5,366 nt of DNA, from the NCBI GenBank assembly GCA_008501785.1, contig QQUD01000157.1:1-5366 (forward strand), in the 5' to 3' direction. The DNA comes from Chloroflexota bacterium. GTDB lineage: Bacteria; Chloroflexota; Anaerolineae; Promineifilales; Promineifilaceae. The notes beneath the pieces are model-generated. The model worked only from the letters and a program-made list of their open reading frames with translations. It had not been told where the DNA came from and ran no database searches. Each line of letters opens with the position of its first letter. Position 1 is the stretch's first letter. Positions 5,164 to 5,366 of the stretch are shown here, in pieces. A program made the position numbers and the translations under genes.

Positions 5164-5366
5164 ATGTCAATTGAAATCCGTCATCCCAAAAGCGATGAAT
5201 TAGAAGCAGCTCAATGGTTAGACAAATATGCGTTTGGTTTCTGGTCTGATGAAGAAATAAAGCCAGAAGATACCGAGGGAACCAACCCAAATCACTCGTT
5301 GGTTGCTTTTGTTGATGGCCAAATGGCTGCCAAAGTAGAAACCCATCCATTTGAACAGATAATTCG
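5164..5366 (+). CDS. GNAT-family N-acetyltransferase, N-terminal part (Eis-like)
   Basis: Only the first 67 residues are in the window. They show an N-terminal alpha/beta start (MSIEIRHPKSDELEAAQWL), then AFGFW, and a beta hairpin SLVAFVDGQMAAKVETHPFEQ. This is the pattern of the first strands of GNAT acetyltransferases, and closest in style to the Eis-like group, in which a sentence such as 'avaddGrlvg.l...pf.q' precedes the acetyl-CoA-binding motif. That motif (R/Q-x-x-G-x-G/A) lies outside the window, so activity cannot be judged. The ATG is supported by AAAGGA eight to nine bases upstream. The gene diverges from the Rieske gene. The GNAT call rests on a short segment, so another fold with a similar start is possible. 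Confidence 0.7.
   Translation, partial: MSIEIRHPKSDELEAAQWLDKYAFGFWSDEEIKPEDTEGTNPNHSLVAFVDGQMAAKVETHPFEQII

Noticed and set aside
289..5174. Three copies of the palindrome TCAATTGA (289, 1720, 5167)
   Set aside because: In AT-rich DNA three copies of this 8-mer are not persuasive, and one falls at the start of a coding sequence.

Overview
The window is a piece of a bacterial chromosome with moderate GC content and AT-rich spacers. It carries five protein genes, two of them cut by the window ends. No rRNA, tRNA, CRISPR array, transposase gene or phage gene could be supported. The protein styles (an OmpR/PhoB regulator with a two-membrane-segment HAMP kinase, a PAP2 phosphatase with a long membrane C-terminus, a Rieske protein with a large helical tail, an Eis-like acetyltransferase) and the strong Shine-Dalgarno sites would fit a Chloroflexota-type bacterium. 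That assignment is an inference and is weak without a database search.

Layout. Bases 1-1341 hold a two-component operon on the minus strand: the response regulator (664-1341) comes first, and the sensor kinase begins two bases after its stop codon, at a TTG, and runs off the left edge after its HAMP domain. Bases 1342-1773 are a divergent control region rich in dyad symmetries. Bases 1774-2763 encode a PAP2-superfamily lipid phosphatase on the plus strand. Bases 2764-3060 are a convergent spacer with an imperfect AT-rich hairpin and a textbook bidirectional terminator (2992-3023). Bases 3061-4800 encode, on the minus strand, a 579-residue protein with an N-terminal Rieske [2Fe-2S] domain and about 470 further residues of unassigned function. 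Bases 4801-5163 are a second divergent control region with a dyad, a bulged hairpin, 14-base tandem repeats and purine/pyrimidine-biased tracts. The start of a GNAT acetyltransferase gene (5164 onward) ends the window.

Working together. The regulator and kinase form a signalling pair facing the cell exterior. The PAP2 gene diverges from them and could be one of their targets through the shared 432-base control region, but nothing in the sequence proves this. The Rieske protein and the acetyltransferase share a divergent spacer and no obvious pathway.

The two observations most worth following are the Rieske protein with its large unassigned histidine-containing helical region, and the strong over-representation of the palindrome ACGGCCGT. 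The palindrome occurs seven times in 5.4 kb, all inside genes and in different reading frames, which points to a DNA-level signal rather than a protein motif.
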